This document shows, one piece after another, positions 7,096-7,551 of a DNA stretch of 7,551 nt. The notes beneath the pieces are model-generated. The model made no database searches, was not told where the DNA came from, and saw nothing but the letters and a program-made list of their open reading frames with translations. Position numbers and translations under genes: made by a program. The DNA comes from Stenotrophomonas_A sp002429615. Lineage in GTDB: Bacteria; Pseudomonadota; Gammaproteobacteria; Xanthomonadales; Xanthomonadaceae. Each line of letters begins with the position of its first letter. Position 1 is the first letter of the stretch. Where the stretch lies: positions 1-7,551 of the forward strand of contig DALZZL010000178.1 in NCBI GenBank assembly GCA_031987425.1. Reading direction: 5' to 3'.

Positions 7096-7551
7096 ACGGA
7101 TCCTCCTGCGCCGGCGCGTTGGGATCGACCTTCAGCGCCAACGCGGCGGGGAAGATCGCCTCGGCCTCGGCCAGCACCGCGGCGGTGACCAGCACGTAAC
7201 GGCCATTGAGCTGCAGCACGCCCAGCTCACCGGCATTGAGCGCCTTCAGCTGGTCGGCATCGACATAGATGCGCTTGATCTTGCCGCCATAGGAGAAATG
7301 CCGCGCGATCTCGGCCTCGGCCTTGTTCAGCGCCTTGTCCTTGAGGAATTCCTCCAGCTTGGCGCGCGCCTCGCGACGCTGACGCGCCTCTTCCTGCTTC
7401 AGGCGCTCGGTCTCGATGCGCTCGTCCTTCTCGCGCTGCGCGCGGATGGCGTACGCCTTGGCCAGGTCGATGTCCTCGCGCGAACGCGGCGGCTTGCCCG
7501 CCGACGCCTGCGCGCCACGCGCGCCCTGCCCCGGACGGCCCTGGCCCTGCG
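7052..7551 (-). CDS. DUF2058 (YaiL-like) protein, 5' end outside the window
   Basis: The last 165 codons of a minus-strand gene that continues past position 7551, so its start and N-terminus are not seen. The visible part has a Gly/Gln-rich segment (GQGRPGQGARGAQ), then a long highly charged helix, probably coiled coil (REDIDLAKAYAIRAQREKDE and onward to KLEEFLKDKAL). A globular domain follows with HFSYGGKIKRIYVDADQ, LGVLQLNGRYVLV and VLAEAEAIFP. The C-terminus EDPYADPQFQVPDDLVW closely resembles that of E. coli YaiL (about DDPYADFKVPDDLMW, recalled), which anchors the family call. The stop is TAA at 7054-7052. The family is sometimes annotated as nucleoprotein or polynucleotide-associated, but its function is not established. 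Its last codons also carry the ribosome binding site and start of the following outer-membrane protein gene, so translation of the two may be coupled. Confidence 0.88.
   Translation of the reverse strand, partial: QGQGRPGQGARGAQASAGKPPRSREDIDLAKAYAIRAQREKDERIETERLKQEEARQRREARAKLEEFLKDKALNKAEAEIARHFSYGGKIKRIYVDADQLKALNAGELGVLQLNGRYVLVTAAVLAEAEAIFPAALALKVDPNAPAQEDPYADPQFQVPDDLVW
7101..7107 (-). promoter_or_regulatory. Strong ribosome binding site inside the DUF2058 coding region
   Basis: On the minus strand AGGAGGA lies five bases before the ATG at 7095-7093 of the outer-membrane protein gene. It is made by the Gln-Glu-Asp codons of DUF2058. Because it is near-ideal, it supports the overlapping start over any downstream one; later in-frame starts would also cut into the signal peptide. 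Confidence 0.75.

Noticed and set aside
6235..7188. 317-codon plus-strand open frame
   Set aside because: Antisense to the outer-membrane protein gene, Arg/Pro/Gln-rich, no ribosome site, starts within the REP region.

Overview
The window is high-GC bacterial chromosome with typical proteobacterial gene structure, most likely from the Xanthomonadaceae (Xanthomonas/Stenotrophomonas/Lysobacter/Pseudoxanthomonas group). The evidence is the two-gene cobalamin methionine synthase, the fused ArsR-methyltransferase in front of it, REP-type repeats with the GTAGGAGCGGCTTCAGCCGC core, and a DUF2058 gene next to a PF13557-like outer-membrane protein. The genus cannot be fixed from this window alone.

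Layout. Positions 1-106 are a non-coding 3' flank starting with a perfect short palindrome. Positions 107-1255 (minus) encode an acyl-CoA dehydrogenase starting at GTG. A 123-bp divergent intergenic region (1256-1378) holds a near-consensus sigma-70 promoter for the plus strand and, overlapping it, a set of three ATATCTC/GAGATAT half-sites ending two bases before the next start codon. The plus-strand operon follows: an ArsR-type winged helix fused to a SAM-methyltransferase fold (1379-2308), then methionine synthase as two genes, metH N-terminal part (2322-3410) and metH C-terminal part (3447-6131). A REP cluster of two inverted pairs (6148-6338) separates the operon from convergent minus-strand genes: an outer-membrane beta-barrel protein (6331-7095), whose stop codon lies inside the last REP, and the 3' part of a DUF2058 (YaiL-like) gene (7052 to beyond 7551), which overlaps the barrel gene by 44 bp.

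How the parts fit. The two MetH pieces together have every module of full-length MetH: homocysteine/Zn, methyl-folate, cobalamin and SAM-dependent reactivation. They should transfer the methyl group of 5-methyl-THF to homocysteine. The regulator in the same operon has an apparent SAM/SAH-binding fold and no cysteines in its DNA-binding half. It is therefore more plausibly a methionine-cycle sensor acting on its own promoter than a metal sensor.

The most interesting points are these. (a) The metH halves are in the same reading frame, separated by one TGA in the readthrough-prone TGA-C context and a proline-rich 12-codon open linker. (b) The operator arrangement buries the -10 box and start region of the regulator gene. 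(c) The homocysteine domain has a His/Cys-rich insertion. (d) A REP element supplies the stop codon of the outer-membrane protein gene. No mobile element, CRISPR array, tRNA, rRNA or wholly unknown multigene system is visible.
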